From NCBI RefSeq assembly GCF_009469615.1, contig NZ_SSXX01000002.1, positions 62,001 through 126,000 of the forward strand: a DNA stretch of 64,000 nucleotides, given 5' to 3'. Source of the DNA: Dechloromonas sp. H13 (GTDB taxonomy: Bacteria > Pseudomonadota > Gammaproteobacteria > Burkholderiales > Rhodocyclaceae). A model generated the notes under the pieces. That model had not been told where the DNA came from and searched no databases. It worked only from the letters and a program-made list of their open reading frames with translations. Position numbers and translations under genes: made by a program. Positions within the stretch are counted from its first letter, which is position 1, and the number at the start of each line of letters is the position of its first letter. Below are positions 18,603 to 30,449 of this stretch, in pieces.

Positions 18603-19525
18603 CCGCCGGTGGCACCCACGTCACGGTGCTGCTCGAGGAGGCGGTAGGTTCCCTGGCGATCAAGGCGGATGGCGTTTATATGGACGCCACCTTCGGTCGC
18701 GGCGGGCATAGCCGGCGCATTCTCGCGGCGCTCGGCGAAAAGGGGCGGCTGGTGGCGGTCGACCGCGACCCGCAGGCGATTGTCGCGGGGGCGGCAATCA
18801 ACGATCCGCGTTTCCGGCTGGTGCATCGCGCCTTCGGCGAAATCGCCGAGGCGGCGCACGATGCCGGCGTCCAGGAGGTGGACGGCATCCTCTTCGATAT
18901 CGGCGTTTCATCGCCACAGCTCGACGATGCCGAACGCGGCTTCAGCTTTCGCCACGATGCGCCGCTCGACATGCGCATGGATACCACGCGGGGGGAAACG
19001 GCGGCCGAGTGGCTGGCGCGCGCCGAAACAAGGGAAATAACGGAGGTCATCAGGGATTATGGCGAAGAACGGTTTGCTTTCCAGATTGCAAAGAAGGTTG
19101 TGGCTGCTCGGCTCGAACAGCCCATTGTCACCACAGCGCAATTCGCGGCCCTCGTACGCGCGGCCGTGCGCACCCGTGAGCCAGGGCAGGACGCGGCGAC
19201 GCGCAGCTTTCAAGCTCTACGGATTCATATCAATCAGGAACTCGGCCAGCTGGAAGTAGCGCTGCCGCAGGCGGCCGAACTGCTCAGGCCGGGCGGCCGG
19301 CTGGTGGTGATTTCCTTTCACTCCCTCGAGGACCGCATCGTCAAGAACTTCATGCGCGCGCAATCGACTGCCGACGACCTGCCGAAGAACCTGCCGCTGC
19401 GCGCCGATCAGTTGCCGAAGCCGAAGCTGCGCCTGGTCGGCCGGGCGGTCAAGCCGTCGGCCGCCGAGATCGCCGCCAATCCGCGGGCGCGCAGCGCCGT
19501 GATGCGGGTCGCCGAAAAACTGTAA
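18599..19525 (+). CDS. rsmH: 16S rRNA m4C1402 methyltransferase RsmH (MraW)
   Basis: 308-aa SAM enzyme making N4-methylcytidine at position 1402 of 16S rRNA. Motifs: [10 protein letters not shown] at the start, [11 protein letters not shown] (motif I), [21 protein letters not shown], the [11 protein letters not shown] loop, and the C-terminal [20 protein letters not shown] start chosen because it overlaps the mraZ stop (GTGA) and aligns with the family N-terminus, although the frame is open further upstream. Confidence 0.96.
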   Translation: MTAGGTHVTVLLEEAVGSLAIKADGVYMDATFGRGGHSRRILAALGEKGRLVAVDRDPQAIVAGAAINDPRFRLVHRAFGEIAEAAHDAGVQEVDGILFDIGVSSPQLDDAERGFSFRHDAPLDMRMDTTRGETAAEWLARAETREITEVIRDYGEERFAFQIAKKVVAARLEQPIVTTAQFAALVRAAVRTREPGQDAATRSFQALRIHINQELGQLEVALPQAAELLRPGGRLVVISFHSLEDRIVKNFMRAQSTADDLPKNLPLRADQLPKPKLRLVGRAVKPSAAEIAANPRARSAVMRVAEKL

Positions 19526-19818
19526 TGGTTCGCTTCAACATGATCCTCCTTCTCGTCGCCGTCGTTTGTGCGCTGGGTGTGGTGACCTCCCAGCACCGCG
19601 CGCGCAAGCTGTTCCAGGATCTGGAGGGCGAGCAGGAGCGGGTGCGCAAGCTGGATATCGAGTACGGCCAGCTGCAGCTCGAATTGTCCACCTGGGCGAC
19701 GCATCCGCGCATCGAGCAGATCGCCCGCAGCCGGCTGCACATGGTGACCCCGGATGCGGTGGGGCGCGTGGTCGACAAACCGGCCGCCGGCGCGGCCAAA
19801 AAGAAGGCGGTGCGCTGA
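19525..19818 (+). CDS. ftsL: Cell division protein FtsL
   Basis: 97-aa bitopic divisome protein. A short cytoplasmic start is followed by a membrane helix (about residues 5-22) and a coiled-coil periplasmic part (RARKLFQDLEGEQER to about 60). The THPRIEQIARSRLHMVTP segment is typical. Works with FtsB and FtsQ to activate FtsWI. Overlaps rsmH by one base (TAATG) and ftsI by one base (TGATG). Confidence 0.92.
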   Translation: MVRFNMILLLVAVVCALGVVTSQHRARKLFQDLEGEQERVRKLDIEYGQLQLELSTWATHPRIEQIARSRLHMVTPDAVGRVVDKPAAGAAKKKAVR

Positions 19819-21566
19819 TGGTCGTCCGTCGTCGTCCGCAACGCGGCCATCGCTTCGCCGAAAGCCCGGTGCTGCAACTGGCCCTGCAGGGCTGGCGTTC
19901 ACGCACCGTCGGACTGTTGCTGATGGGCGCCTTCGCGGCGCTGGTCGGGCGCGGCTTCTACCTGCAGGTGATCAACAACGATTTTCTGCAGGAGAAGGGC
20001 GAATCGCGCTACCGCCGCGATATCGAGGTGTCGGCCTCGCGCGGCAAGATCATCGACCGCAACGGCGACATGCTGGCCGTGTCGACGCCGATGAAGTCGG
20101 TCTGGGCGATTCCCGGCGACGCGCGGACGATGAGCGCGGTGCAGAAGCAGCAGCTGGCCGCCCTGCTCGACATGAGCGTGCGCGAACTGGACGGCAAGAT
20201 CGCCCCGGAAAAGACCTTCGTCTTCATCAAGCGTCAGGTGCCGCCGGAAACTGCCGACCGCATCGCCGCCCTCAAGCTGCCGGGCGTGCACCAGGAGAAG
20301 GAGTACCGCCGCTACTACCCGACCGGCGACATGACGGCGCATATCGTCGGCTTCACCGGCGTGGACGACAAGGGGCTGGAAGGGGTCGAGCTCGCCTTCC
20401 AGCAAAGCTTGCTGGGTCATCCGGGGAGCCGCAGCGTGATCCGCGACCGCCGCGGCAATATCATCGAGGACGTCGGCGCCCTGAAGCCGCCGCAGGATGG
20501 CAAGGAAATCCGCCTGGCGCTCGATTCGAAGATCCAGTACATCGCGTTCAGCCAGCTCAAGGCGGCGGTCGAAAGCAACAACGCCAAGGCCGGCGGCATC
20601 GTGGTGCTCGACGTCCAGAGCGGCGAGGTTCTGGCGCTGGCGAACTGGCCGACCTACAACCCCAACAATCGCGAAAACCTGTCGGGTGCCCAGTTGCGCA
20701 ACCGCGCCTTTACCGACACCTTCGAGCCGGGTTCCACGTTGAAGCCGTTTACGGCCGCGCTGGCGCTGGAAAAGGGCAAGTTCCGCCCCGACAGCGTGAT
20801 CAACTGCGCGCCGGGGCGTCTGACGATCGGCAACGCGACGATCTCCGACGCCCATCCGCATGGCGCCCTGACCGTCGCCCAGGTGATCCAGAAATCCTCC
20901 AACGTCGGCGTCACCAAGATGGCGCTCACCATTCCGCCGCAGGAAATGTGGCAGATGTTCGATGCCGTCGGCTTCGGGCAGGTGCCGCAGCTCGGCTTCC
21001 CGGGCGAGGTCACCGGCCGCCTGCGGCCGTGGAAGAACTGGCGGCCGATCGAGCAGGCGACGATGTCCTACGGCCACGGCATTTCAGTGAGTTTGATCCA
21101 GCTGGCGCGCGCCTACTCGGTCTTTGCGCGTGACGGCGACCTGATTCCGCTGACCCTGCTCAAGGTCGATCAGCCAGCCGTGCACGGCGTGCCGGTGTTC
21201 ACTGCGCAGACGGCGCGCGAGATGCGCGCCATGCTGGAAATGGCGGCCGGTCCGGAGGGCACGGCGCCCAAGGCGCGCGTGCCGGGCTACCGCGTCGGCG
21301 GCAAGACGGGTACCGCGCACAAGCTGGTCGGCGGTGCCTATGCCAACAAGTACGTGTCGGCCTTCGTCGGCTTCGCGCCGGTTTCGGACCCGCGGCTGAT
21401 CGTCGCGGTGATGATCGACGAACCCAGCGCGGGCAAGCACTACGGCGGCGAGGTCGCAGCGCCGGTGTTTTCGCAGGTGATGGGCGCCTCGCTGCGCACC
21501 CTCGGCATCGTTCCGGACGCGCCGGTCCAGGTGGCCGAGGCGTCGGTCAGGAAGGGTCCGCTGTGA
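19818..21566 (+). CDS. ftsI: Penicillin-binding protein 3, septal transpeptidase FtsI
   Basis: 582-aa monofunctional class B PBP cross-linking septal peptidoglycan. A basic cytoplasmic tip and one membrane helix (about 32-52) precede the pedestal domain (SRGKIIDRNGDMLA) and the transpeptidase domain. Active-site motifs: STLK (about 306), SSN (about 360) and KTGTA (about 496). ATG at 19818 overlaps the ftsL stop by one base; a longer open frame upstream is not needed. Confidence 0.97.
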   Translation: MVVRRRPQRGHRFAESPVLQLALQGWRSRTVGLLLMGAFAALVGRGFYLQVINNDFLQEKGESRYRRDIEVSASRGKIIDRNGDMLAVSTPMKSVWAIPGDARTMSAVQKQQLAALLDMSVRELDGKIAPEKTFVFIKRQVPPETADRIAALKLPGVHQEKEYRRYYPTGDMTAHIVGFTGVDDKGLEGVELAFQQSLLGHPGSRSVIRDRRGNIIEDVGALKPPQDGKEIRLALDSKIQYIAFSQLKAAVESNNAKAGGIVVLDVQSGEVLALANWPTYNPNNRENLSGAQLRNRAFTDTFEPGSTLKPFTAALALEKGKFRPDSVINCAPGRLTIGNATISDAHPHGALTVAQVIQKSSNVGVTKMALTIPPQEMWQMFDAVGFGQVPQLGFPGEVTGRLRPWKNWRPIEQATMSYGHGISVSLIQLARAYSVFARDGDLIPLTLLKVDQPAVHGVPVFTAQTAREMRAMLEMAAGPEGTAPKARVPGYRVGGKTGTAHKLVGGAYANKYVSAFVGFAPVSDPRLIVAVMIDEPSAGKHYGGEVAAPVFSQVMGASLRTLGIVPDAPVQVAEASVRKGPL

Positions 21567-23029
21567 ATACGCCGCGCGAGATTCTCGACCGCCTGGCAGC
21601 ACTCGGCGTGAAGGCCGCCGGCGTCGCCGACGACAGCCGCCAGGTCGCGCCCGGCGACCTCTTCCTCGCCTATCCCGGCGATCTCGCCGATGGCCGCCGC
21701 TACATCGGCGATGCGCTGGCGCGCGGGGCGGCGGCCGTCCTCTGGCAGGCGGGCGGCGATTTTGCCTGGAACCCGGCGTGGACCGCAGCCAACCTGCAGG
21801 TCGACGCTCTGCGCGCGCTGGCCGGCCCGCTCGCCCATGCCGTGCATGGTGCGCCGAGTGAGGGGCTGTCGCTGATCGCCATCACCGGCACCAACGGCAA
21901 GACGACGGTCAGCCAGTTCATCGCCCAGGTACACGTGCGCCGCTGCGCGGTGATCGGGACGCTGGGCGCCGGCTTCCCCGGGGCGCTGGCCGAAACCGGG
22001 TTCACGACCCCGGAGGCGACGACGCTGATGCGCCTGCTCGCCGGTTTCCGGCGCGCCGGCGCCGAAGCCTGCGCGCTCGAAGCCAGTTCGATCGGCATCG
22101 AGGAGGGGCGCATGAACGGCGCCCGCGTCGATGTCGCGGTGTTCACCAATTTCACCCGCGACCATCTCGACTACCACGGCAGCATGGAAGCCTACGCGGC
22201 GGCCAAGCGAAAACTGTTCATCTGGCCGGGGCTGCGCACGGCGATCGTCAATCTCGACGACGCGCTCGGCCGCCAGCTGGCCGGCGCGACGACCGCCGCC
22301 ACGGTGCTCGGCTACGCGATTGGCGACACGGGCGCGGCGGTACGCGCCGAGCAGTTGTGCGAGACGCCGCAAGGGCAGCGCTTCACGCTGGTCCTGCCGG
22401 ACGGCAGTGCAGTGGTCGAGACCCCGCTGCTCGGGCGCTACAACGTCTCCAACCTGCTCGCCGTTGCCGCGGTGCTGCATGATGCCGGCGTTGTCGCGGA
22501 CGATGTGGCGCGCCGGCTGTCCAACGTGCATGCACCGGCCGGTCGCCTGGAGCGTCTGGGTTGCGTCGGCGAACCGCTGGTCGTCGTCGACTACGCGCAT
22601 ACGCCGGATGCCCTGGAGAACGTGCTGCTCACCCTTCGCGCCGTCGCGAATGCACGGGGCGGCCGCCTCGAGGTCGTCTTCGGTTGCGGCGGCGACCGCG
22701 ACCCGGGCAAGCGGCCGCAGATGGGCGAAGTGGCGGTCCGCCTTGCCGATCGTGTGCTGCTGACCAGCGACAACCCGCGCGGCGAGGATCCCGAGCGGAT
22801 AATCGCCGACATCCGCGCCGGTGCAGGCACGGCGGAATCCGAAGTCGACCGCGCGGAGGCGATTCGCCGCGCCATCTGCCGGGCGGCGGTTACCGACGTC
22901 GTGCTGCTGGCCGGTAAGGGCCACGAAGCCTACCAGGAGCGCGCCGGCGTGCGGACGCCGTTTTCCGATCTCGAACAGGCGCGGCTCGCACTTGATCTGC
23001 GCCGTCACGGCAAGCGGGAGGTCGCATGA
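21563..23029 (+). CDS. murE: UDP-MurNAc-tripeptide synthetase (meso-DAP adding)
   Basis: 488-aa cytoplasmic Mur ligase adding the third stem residue. ATP-binding TGTNGKTT near 109, the carbamylated-Lys region, and the motif DNPR (SDNPRGEDPERI near 405), which selects meso-diaminopimelate over lysine. GTG start overlaps the ftsI stop by 4 bp; its own stop overlaps the murF start. Confidence 0.96.
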   Translation: MNTPREILDRLAALGVKAAGVADDSRQVAPGDLFLAYPGDLADGRRYIGDALARGAAAVLWQAGGDFAWNPAWTAANLQVDALRALAGPLAHAVHGAPSEGLSLIAITGTNGKTTVSQFIAQVHVRRCAVIGTLGAGFPGALAETGFTTPEATTLMRLLAGFRRAGAEACALEASSIGIEEGRMNGARVDVAVFTNFTRDHLDYHGSMEAYAAAKRKLFIWPGLRTAIVNLDDALGRQLAGATTAATVLGYAIGDTGAAVRAEQLCETPQGQRFTLVLPDGSAVVETPLLGRYNVSNLLAVAAVLHDAGVVADDVARRLSNVHAPAGRLERLGCVGEPLVVVDYAHTPDALENVLLTLRAVANARGGRLEVVFGCGGDRDPGKRPQMGEVAVRLADRVLLTSDNPRGEDPERIIADIRAGAGTAESEVDRAEAIRRAICRAAVTDVVLLAGKGHEAYQERAGVRTPFSDLEQARLALDLRRHGKREVA

Positions 23030-24387
23030 TGAACTGGCTGCTCTCCGATATTCGCGACGCCATCGGCGGCCGGCTGGTCGGCGCCGACCTGGCGATCGCC
23101 GGCGTGTCGACCGATACGCGCGCCATCGGGGCCGGGCAGTTGTTCGTCGCGCTGCGCGGCGAGCGCTTCGATGCCCATGATTTCCTCGATCAGGCGGCCG
23201 CGGCGGGTGCCGCCGCATTGCTGGTCAGCGATGCGGCCCGCCTGCCGGCCGGTGTCCCGGCGCTGGTGGTCGATGATACGCGGCTCGCCCTCGGCAGGCT
23301 GGCCGCCGCCTGGCGCGCCCGTTTCGCCGTACCGGTGATCGCCGTCACCGGCTCGAACGGCAAGACGACGACCAAGGAAATGATCGCCACCATTCTCCGG
23401 GCGCATTTCGGCGACGCCGTGCTGGCTACCCGCGGCAACCTGAACAACGATATCGGCCTGCCGCTGACCCTGCTCGGCCTCCACGCCGGCCATCGTGCGG
23501 CGGTCATCGAGATGGGCATGAACCATCCCGGCGAGATCGCCTATCTGGCGCCCCTCGGCGCGCCGACCGTGGCGGTGATCACCAACGCCCAGCGCGCTCA
23601 TCTCGAAGGCATGGGCGCCATGGACGAGGTGGCGCGCGAGAAGGGCAGCATCTTCAGCGGCCTGGCGGCCGACGGCGTCGCCGTGGTCAATGCCGACGAC
23701 CGCTATGCGGCGCTCTGGCGGCAGATGGCCGGTGCGCATGCGGTGCGCAGCTTCGGCATCGAGCAGGCCGCCGACGTGCATGCGGCGGTCCACCAGCACG
23801 GGCTGGAAACACGGCTGGCGCTGACGGCGCCCGAAGGCAGCGCGGAGTTCCGGCTGCCGGTGCCCGGCCGCCATAACGCCCGCAACGCGGTCGCCGCTGC
23901 GGCTTCCTGTCTGGCTGCCGGCGTCCCGCTGGCGGCGGTGGTCGCCGGGCTGGAAGGGTTCGCCGGCGTCAAGGGGCGCTTGCAGAAACGCCGCGGCGTT
24001 GCCGGCGCCGTGGTGCTCGACGATACCTACAACGCCAATCCGGACTCGGTGCGTGCCGGCATCGATGTGCTGGCCGCGACCATCGGCCACAAGGTGCTGG
24101 TGCTCGGCGACATGGGCGAGATCGGCGAAGCCAGCGGCCAGTACCACGACGAGATCGGCGGCTACGCCAAGAGCCAGGGCATCGATCGCCTGTTCGCGCT
24201 CGGCGACGCCAGCCAGCAGGCGGTGCGCAACTTCGGCGACGGCGCGCGGCATTTCTGCAATGTCGACAAGCTGATCGCTGCGGTCAACAAGGAACTGGGG
24301 CCGGAAACCACCGTGCTGGTGAAGGGATCCCGCTTCATGAAGATGGAGCGGGTGGCCGACGCCATCAGCACCGAGGAGGAAATCTGA
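23026..24387 (+). CDS. murF: UDP-MurNAc-tripeptide:D-Ala-D-Ala ligase
   Basis: 453-aa Mur ligase attaching D-Ala-D-Ala to complete the UDP-MurNAc-pentapeptide. ATP motif [12 protein letters not shown] near 109, [26 protein letters not shown] and [11 protein letters not shown] (near 335) identify MurF. Overlaps murE by 4 bp and shares one base with mraY (TGATG). Confidence 0.96.
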   Translation: MMNWLLSDIRDAIGGRLVGADLAIAGVSTDTRAIGAGQLFVALRGERFDAHDFLDQAAAAGAAALLVSDAARLPAGVPALVVDDTRLALGRLAAAWRARFAVPVIAVTGSNGKTTTKEMIATILRAHFGDAVLATRGNLNNDIGLPLTLLGLHAGHRAAVIEMGMNHPGEIAYLAPLGAPTVAVITNAQRAHLEGMGAMDEVAREKGSIFSGLAADGVAVVNADDRYAALWRQMAGAHAVRSFGIEQAADVHAAVHQHGLETRLALTAPEGSAEFRLPVPGRHNARNAVAAAASCLAAGVPLAAVVAGLEGFAGVKGRLQKRRGVAGAVVLDDTYNANPDSVRAGIDVLAATIGHKVLVLGDMGEIGEASGQYHDEIGGYAKSQGIDRLFALGDASQQAVRNFGDGARHFCNVDKLIAAVNKELGPETTVLVKGSRFMKMERVADAISTEEEI

Positions 24388-25490
24388 TGCTGCTCGCATT
24401 GGCACAGTGGCTCGCCCAGGACGTGCGCTTCTTCAACGTCTTCAATTACATCACGCTGCGCACCGTGCTGGCGGCGATGACGGCGCTGCTGCTTTCGTTC
24501 GCCATCGGGCCGCGCGTCATCCGCTGGCTGGCAGAAAAGAAGATCGGTCAGGCGGTGCGCACCGACGGCCCTCAGACCCATCTGGTCAAGTCCGGCACGC
24601 CGACCATGGGCGGCGTGCTGATCCTCATCGCCATCGGCATCACGACGCTGCTCTGGGGCGACCTGACCAACAAGTACGTGTGGACGGTGCTGGTCGTCAC
24701 CCTCGGCTTCGGCATCGTCGGCTGGTACGACGACTGGAAGAAGGTCGTCTATCGCGACCCGAAGGGGTTGTCGGCCGGCTGGAAGTATTTCTGGCAGTCG
24801 CTGCTCGGTCTCGGTGCCGCACTGTTCCTCGCCTTCTCGGCCAAGTCCGGGGCGCAGACCGAACTGATCGTGCCCTTCTTCAAGACCGTCGCCTATCCGC
24901 TGGGCGTCGTCGGCTTCATCACCCTGACCTATTTCGTCATCGTCGGCACCAGCAATGCGGTCAACCTGACCGACGGCCTCGACGGCCTGGCGATCATGCC
25001 GACGGTGATGATCGCCTCCGCCTTCGTCGTCTTCGCCTACGTGACCGGCCACGCGGTCTACGCCAAGTATTTGTTCATCCCCTACGTGCCGGGGGCCGGC
25101 GAGCTGTGCATCCTGCTCGGCGCCATCGCCGGGGCCGGGCTCGGCTTCCTGTGGTTCAACGCCTATCCGGCCGAGGTCTTCATGGGTGATGTCGGCGCGC
25201 TGGCGCTCGGGGCCGCGCTCGGTACCGTGGCGGTGATCCTGCGCCAGGAAATCGTCCTGCTGATCATGGGCGGCGTTTTCGTCGTCGAGACGCTGTCGGT
25301 GATGCTGCAGGTCAGCTACTTCAAATACACCAAGAAGAAGTTCGGCGAGGGCCGGCGCATCCTGCGCATGGCGCCGCTGCACCACCACTTCGAACAAACG
25401 GGCTGGAAGGAGACGCAGGTCGTCGTCCGCTTCTGGATAATCACCATCATGCTCGTGCTGATCGGGCTGTCTTCGCTGAAGCTGCGCTAA
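24387..25490 (+). CDS. mraY: Phospho-MurNAc-pentapeptide transferase MraY
   Basis: Integral membrane enzyme (367 aa, about ten helices) making lipid I from UDP-MurNAc-pentapeptide and undecaprenyl phosphate. Signature GTPTMGG near 72, [18 protein letters not shown] near 192 (Mg-binding Asp residues) and the HHHFE loop (about 331) are all present. Followed by murD after 3 bp. Confidence 0.97.
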   Translation: MLLALAQWLAQDVRFFNVFNYITLRTVLAAMTALLLSFAIGPRVIRWLAEKKIGQAVRTDGPQTHLVKSGTPTMGGVLILIAIGITTLLWGDLTNKYVWTVLVVTLGFGIVGWYDDWKKVVYRDPKGLSAGWKYFWQSLLGLGAALFLAFSAKSGAQTELIVPFFKTVAYPLGVVGFITLTYFVIVGTSNAVNLTDGLDGLAIMPTVMIASAFVVFAYVTGHAVYAKYLFIPYVPGAGELCILLGAIAGAGLGFLWFNAYPAEVFMGDVGALALGAALGTVAVILRQEIVLLIMGGVFVVETLSVMLQVSYFKYTKKKFGEGRRILRMAPLHHHFEQTGWKETQVVVRFWIITIMLVLIGLSSLKLR

Positions 25491-25493
25491 AAC

Positions 25494-26846
25494 ATGGAAC
25501 TTCGGGGCAAACGCGTTGTGGTCGTCGGGCTCGGGGAGTCCGGGCTGGCGATGGCCAGGTGGCTGCAGCGCCAGGGCGCCAGGGTGCGCGTCGCCGATTC
25601 GCGCGACAACCCGCCGAACGTCGAGGCGCTGCGTGATGCCGCGCCGGATGCCGAATTGGTCGCCGGACCGTTCGTCGCCGCGACCTTCGCCGGTAGCGAT
25701 TTCGTCGCGCTGTCGCCGGGCGTGCCGAAGGCGACGCCGGCGATCGCTGCGGTCGACGTGCCGGTGATCTCGGAAATCGAATTGTTCGCCGCCGGCGTGC
25801 GCGAGCTGGCGCCTGCCTCGAAGATCGTCGCCATCACCGGCAGCAACGGCAAGACGACGACCACCGCGCTGACCGCCCATCTGCTGAACGGCGCCGGGGT
25901 GCCGGCGATCGCCTGCGGCAACATCTCGCCGTCGGCCCTCGACGCGCTGATGGATGCGCTGGATGCCGGCACGCTACCGCAGGTCTGGGTGGTCGAGCTG
26001 TCGAGCTTCCAGCTCGAAACGACACATCACCTGAAGGCCGACGCGGCGACCGTACTCAACGTCTCGGAGGACCACCTCGACCGCTATGACGGCAGCCTGG
26101 CCAACTACGCCGCCGCCAAGTCGCGCGTCTTCCAGGGCAAGGGTGCGATGATCCTCAATCGCGACGACGACTGGTCGATGGCCAACGGCCGTTGCGGGCG
26201 CAAGATGCTGACCTTCGGCCTCGACGCTGCGCCGCGCGGGGTCGATTACGGGCTGGCCGGCGGGGCGATCTGCAAGGGCAGCCGGCCGCTGGTTGCGGTC
26301 GACGCCCTGCAACTGGCCGGATTGCACAATGCCGCCAACGCGATGGCGGCGCTCGCCCTGTGCGACGCCATCGGCGTCGCCCCGGAACGTCTGGTCGCCC
26401 CGCTGAAGTCGTTCGCCGGCCTGCCGCACCGGGTCGAGACGGTGGCCGAGATTGCCGGCGTACTCTACGTCGACGACTCCAAGGGCACCAACGTCGGCGC
26501 CACGCTGGCCGCCATCCGCGGCATGGGACGCAAGGTCGCCATCGTGCTCGGCGGCGACGGCAAGGGCCAGGATTTCGCACCGCTGCAGGCCGCGCTCAAG
26601 GAACACGGCCGCGCCGTGGCGCTGATCGGCCGCGATGCCGACTCCATTGCACGGGCGATCGCCGGCTGCGGCCTGCCGGTCGAGCGCGCCGCCAACATGG
26701 ACGCCGCCGTGCGCTGGCTGGCCGGCCAGGCCAAGGCAGGCGACTGCGTGCTGTTGTCGCCGGCCTGCGCCAGTCTCGACATGTACCGTGACTACGCGCA
26801 GCGGGCCGAGGCGTTCATCGTCGCGGTCAGGAGTCTGTCGGCATGA
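25494..26846 (+). CDS. murD: UDP-MurNAc-L-alanine:D-glutamate ligase
   Basis: 450-aa Mur ligase adding D-Glu. N-terminal Rossmann [20 protein letters not shown] motif [12 protein letters not shown] near 117, ELSSFQLE near 165, [11 protein letters not shown], and DDSKGTN near 327. Two in-frame copies of the YTGCGGTCGAC word fall here (25747-25757 and 26293-26303). The stop overlaps the ftsW start. Confidence 0.96.
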   Translation: MELRGKRVVVVGLGESGLAMARWLQRQGARVRVADSRDNPPNVEALRDAAPDAELVAGPFVAATFAGSDFVALSPGVPKATPAIAAVDVPVISEIELFAAGVRELAPASKIVAITGSNGKTTTTALTAHLLNGAGVPAIACGNISPSALDALMDALDAGTLPQVWVVELSSFQLETTHHLKADAATVLNVSEDHLDRYDGSLANYAAAKSRVFQGKGAMILNRDDDWSMANGRCGRKMLTFGLDAAPRGVDYGLAGGAICKGSRPLVAVDALQLAGLHNAANAMAALALCDAIGVAPERLVAPLKSFAGLPHRVETVAEIAGVLYVDDSKGTNVGATLAAIRGMGRKVAIVLGGDGKGQDFAPLQAALKEHGRAVALIGRDADSIARAIAGCGLPVERAANMDAAVRWLAGQAKAGDCVLLSPACASLDMYRDYAQRAEAFIVAVRSLSA

Positions 26847-28006
26847 TGCTCAACGCCCTCGAAACCCCGCGCCGCCAGCTGGCCGAAATCGACTACGCGC
26901 TGTTGTGGAGTGTGCTGCTGCTGCTGTTCACCGGCATGGTCATGGTCTATTCGGCGTCGATCGCCATCGCCGAGGCTGGACGCACCACCGGCTACCAGCC
27001 GACCTACTACCTGACGCGCCATGCGGTGTTCCTGAGCATCGGCCTGATCGCCGCCGCGGTCGCCTTCCAGGTGCCGCTCAGCCTGTGGCAGCGCTACGCG
27101 CCGCTGCTCTTCATGGTCGGCGTCGCGCTGCTGGCGATCGTGCTGATTCCCGGTATCGGCAAGGACGTGAACGGCGCCCGCCGCTGGCTGCCGCTCGGCT
27201 TCGCCAACCTGCAGCCGTCGGAACTGATGAAGCTGTTCGCCGTGCTTTACGCCGCCGACTACACGGTGCGCAAGATCAACGTCATGCACGACCTCAAGCA
27301 GGCATTCCTGCCGATGTTCGGCGCCATGGCCGTGGTCGGCATGCTGCTGCTCAAGGAGCCGGACTTCGGCGCCTTCGTCGTCATCATCGCGATCGCCATG
27401 GGCATCCTCTTCCTCGGCGGCCTCAAGGCGCGCCTGTTCGCGCTGCTCATCGTCGGCCTGCTGGCGGCCTTCGCGGTGCTGATCATCGTCTCGCCCTACC
27501 GCCGCGACCGCGTGTTCGGCTTCATGGACCCGTGGGCCGATGCCTTCGGCCGCGGCTACCAGCTCTCGCATTCGCTGATCGCCTTCGGGCGCGGCGAACT
27601 GTTCGGCGTCGGGCTCGGCGCCAGCGTCGAAAAGCTCTTCTACCTGCCGGAAGCGCATACCGACTTCCTGCTCGCGGTGATCGCCGAGGAACTAGGCTTC
27701 TTCGGCGTGCTGGCGGTCATCGCGCTGTTCGCGCTGGTCGTCCAGCGCGCCTTCGCCATCGGCCGCCAGTCGGTGCAACTCGACCGCCTCTACCCGGCAC
27801 TGGTCGCCATGGGCATCGGCATCTGGATCGGCGTCCAGTCCTTCATCAACATGGGCGTCAATATGGGCCTGCTGCCCACCAAGGGGCTGACGCTGCCGCT
27901 GATGAGCTTCGGCGGGTCGGGGATCCTGGCCAACTGCGTGGCGCTGGCGATCCTGCTGCGGGTCGACTGGGAGAATAGGCAGTTGATGCGGGGTGGGAAG
28001 CTATGA
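26843..28006 (+). CDS. ftsW: Septal peptidoglycan glycosyltransferase FtsW
   Basis: SEDS-family polymerase (387 aa, about ten membrane helices) that makes septal glycan with FtsI. Conserved pieces: [25 protein letters not shown] (near 110), [11 protein letters not shown] (catalytic-region Asp of SEDS proteins is in this neighbourhood to [12 protein letters not shown]), [16 protein letters not shown] and the closing [10 protein letters not shown]. Start ATG at 26843 overlaps the murD stop. Confidence 0.96.
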   Translation: MMLNALETPRRQLAEIDYALLWSVLLLLFTGMVMVYSASIAIAEAGRTTGYQPTYYLTRHAVFLSIGLIAAAVAFQVPLSLWQRYAPLLFMVGVALLAIVLIPGIGKDVNGARRWLPLGFANLQPSELMKLFAVLYAADYTVRKINVMHDLKQAFLPMFGAMAVVGMLLLKEPDFGAFVVIIAIAMGILFLGGLKARLFALLIVGLLAAFAVLIIVSPYRRDRVFGFMDPWADAFGRGYQLSHSLIAFGRGELFGVGLGASVEKLFYLPEAHTDFLLAVIAEELGFFGVLAVIALFALVVQRAFAIGRQSVQLDRLYPALVAMGIGIWIGVQSFINMGVNMGLLPTKGLTLPLMSFGGSGILANCVALAILLRVDWENRQLMRGGKL

Positions 28007-29061
28007 GCCGGACCATCCTGATCATGGCCGGCGGCACCGGCGGCCACATTTTCCCGGCCCTCGCCGTCGCAGAGAAAATGCGCGAACGCGGCTGGCGCGT
28101 CGTCTGGCTGGGCAATCCGGAGGGCATGGAGGCCCGTCTGGTGCCACAGCACGGCTTCGAGATGGTCTGGGTCAAGTTCGCCGCGCTGCGCGGCAAAGGC
28201 CTCCTGCGCAAGCTGTTGTTGCCGCTCAACCTGCTGCGCGGGTTCTGGCAGGCGCAGAAGGCCATCCGCCATGTGCAGCCGAACGTCGTGCTCGGCATGG
28301 GCGGCTACATCACCTTCCCCGGCGGCATGATGGCGGCGCTGCTCGGCAGGCCGCTGGTGGTGCATGAGCAGAATTCGGTCGCCGGGCTGGCCAACCGCGT
28401 GCTGGCCGGCGTCGCCGACCGTATCGCGACCGGTTTCCCGGAGGTGCTGAAAAAGGGTGTCTGGGCCGGCAACCCGGTGCGTCCGGAGATCGCCCGTCTG
28501 GCGCCGCCGGCCGAACGCCTCGCCGGGCGCGGCGGCGCCCTGCGCCTGCTGGTCATCGGCGGCAGCCTGGGCGCGCAGGCGCTCAACGAAGTTATCCCGC
28601 AGGGCATGGCCTTGCTCGGCGAGAACGAGTTGCCGCAAATCGTCCATCAGGCCGGCGAGAAGCATCTCGAGGCGCTCAAGGCCAACTACGCGGCGGCCGG
28701 CGTGCCGGCGCATTGCGTTGCCTTCATCGAGGACATGGCCGGCGCCTACGAATGGGCCGATCTGGTCATCTGCCGGGCCGGCGCGTTGACCGTGGCGGAA
28801 CTGGCGGCGGCCGGCGTCGCGAGCATCCTGGTGCCGTTCCCGCACGCGGTCGACGACCACCAGACCGGGAACGCACGCTTCCTGGTCCATGCCGGCGGCG
28901 CCTTCCTGCTGCCGCAGGGCGAACTTACGCCGGAGGCCATCGCGCTAATCCGCAACTACAGCCGCGGTCAACTGCTGGAAATGGCCGAAAAAGCCCGCAG
29001 CCTGGCCAAGCCCGATGCCACCGAAGAAGTGGCGAACATCTGCGCGGAGAGTGCGAAATGA
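28003..29061 (+). CDS. murG: UDP-GlcNAc transferase MurG
   Basis: 352-aa GT-B glycosyltransferase converting lipid I to lipid II at the inner membrane face. G-loops [17 protein letters not shown] (residues 4-20), [10 protein letters not shown] and [12 protein letters not shown] (near 187), plus the acceptor/UDP site [16 protein letters not shown] (near 255). Overlaps both neighbours by 4 bp. Confidence 0.97.
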   Translation: MSRTILIMAGGTGGHIFPALAVAEKMRERGWRVVWLGNPEGMEARLVPQHGFEMVWVKFAALRGKGLLRKLLLPLNLLRGFWQAQKAIRHVQPNVVLGMGGYITFPGGMMAALLGRPLVVHEQNSVAGLANRVLAGVADRIATGFPEVLKKGVWAGNPVRPEIARLAPPAERLAGRGGALRLLVIGGSLGAQALNEVIPQGMALLGENELPQIVHQAGEKHLEALKANYAAAGVPAHCVAFIEDMAGAYEWADLVICRAGALTVAELAAAGVASILVPFPHAVDDHQTGNARFLVHAGGAFLLPQGELTPEAIALIRNYSRGQLLEMAEKARSLAKPDATEEVANICAESAK

Positions 29062-30449
29062 AACACAAGGTCAAACACATCCACTTCGTCGGCGTCGGCG
29101 GCTCGGGGATGAGCGGCATCGCCGAAGTGCTGGTCCACCTCGGTTACACGGTCAGCGGTTCCGATCTCGCGGCGAGCGCGACGACGCGCCGCCTCGAAGG
29201 CGAGGGGGTCAGCGTGATGATCGGCCATGCCGCCGCCAATATCACAGGTGCCCAGGCGGTCGTCGTGTCTACCGCCGTCAGGGCCGACAATCCGGAAGTC
29301 GTCGCCGCCCGCGAGGGCAAGATCCCGGTCGTTCCGCGCGCCCAGATGCTGGCCGAGCTGATGCGCCTCAAACGCGGCATCGCCATCGCGGGCACGCACG
29401 GCAAGACGACGACGACCAGCCTGGTCACCAGCATCCTGGCCGAGGGCGGCATCGATCCGACCTTCGTCATCGGCGGCCGGCTGAACGCCGCCGGCGCCAA
29501 CGCCCGCCTGGGTAGCGGCGATTTCCTGGTGGCCGAAGCCGACGAATCCGACGCCTCCTTCCTCTTCCTGTCGCCGGTCATCTCGGTGGTCACCAACATC
29601 GACGCCGACCACATGGAAACCTACGGCCACGATTTCGAGCGGCTGAAGGGGGCCTTCGTCGATTTCCTCAGCCGACTGCCGTTCTACGGCGTCGCCGTGC
29701 TCTGTGCCGACGATCCCAACGTGCGCGCCATCATGCCGCAGGTATCACGGCAGATCGTCACCTACGGCCTGACGCCGGGATGCAATTTCTACGCCGAGAA
29801 CATCGTCGCCGCCGAAGGCCAGATGCGCTTCGACTGCGTGCGCGTCAACGGCACGACGACGCGGCTGTCGATCACGCTTAACACGCCGGGCCTGCACAAC
29901 GTCCTCAACGCGCTGGCGGCGATCGCCGTGGCGACCGAACTGCAGGTCGCCGATGCCGCCATCGTCAAGGCGCTGGCCGAGTTCAAGGGCGTCGGCCGCC
30001 GATTCCAGCGCTATGGAGAAGTGGTCCTGCCAGCCGGCGGCAGCTTCACGCTGGTCGACGACTACGGCCACCATCCGGTCGAGATGGCGGCGACGCTGGC
30101 CGCCGCTCGCGGTGCCTTCCCCGGCCGCCGCCTGGTGCTCGCCTTCCAGCCGCACCGCTACACGCGGACGCGCGACTGCTTCGAGGACTTCGTCAAGGTG
30201 TTGTCCACGGTCGACGCACTGTTGCTGGCCGAGATCTATGCCGCCGGCGAGGCGCCCATCGTCGCCGCCGACGGCCGATCGCTGGCCCGCGCGCTGCGCG
30301 TCGCCGGCAAGGTGGAGCCGGTGTTCGTCGAGGACATTGCGGTGATGCCGCAAACGATCATGGAGGTCGCCCGCGACGGCGACGTGGTGTTGTGCATGGG
30401 CGCCGGTTCGATCGGCGCCGTGCCGGGCAAGGTGGTGGAGTTCAAATGA
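29058..30449 (+). CDS. murC: UDP-MurNAc:L-alanine ligase
   Basis: 463-aa first Mur ligase. ATG at 29058 overlaps the murG stop; it opens with [19 protein letters not shown], the MurC N-terminus. ATP motif [13 protein letters not shown] near 114, [12 protein letters not shown] near 172, [11 protein letters not shown] and YGHHPVEM near 336. The longer open frame upstream is a shadow of murG. Confidence 0.97.
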   Translation: MKHKVKHIHFVGVGGSGMSGIAEVLVHLGYTVSGSDLAASATTRRLEGEGVSVMIGHAAANITGAQAVVVSTAVRADNPEVVAAREGKIPVVPRAQMLAELMRLKRGIAIAGTHGKTTTTSLVTSILAEGGIDPTFVIGGRLNAAGANARLGSGDFLVAEADESDASFLFLSPVISVVTNIDADHMETYGHDFERLKGAFVDFLSRLPFYGVAVLCADDPNVRAIMPQVSRQIVTYGLTPGCNFYAENIVAAEGQMRFDCVRVNGTTTRLSITLNTPGLHNVLNALAAIAVATELQVADAAIVKALAEFKGVGRRFQRYGEVVLPAGGSFTLVDDYGHHPVEMAATLAAARGAFPGRRLVLAFQPHRYTRTRDCFEDFVKVLSTVDALLLAEIYAAGEAPIVAADGRSLARALRVAGKVEPVFVEDIAVMPQTIMEVARDGDVVLCMGAGSIGAVPGKVVEFK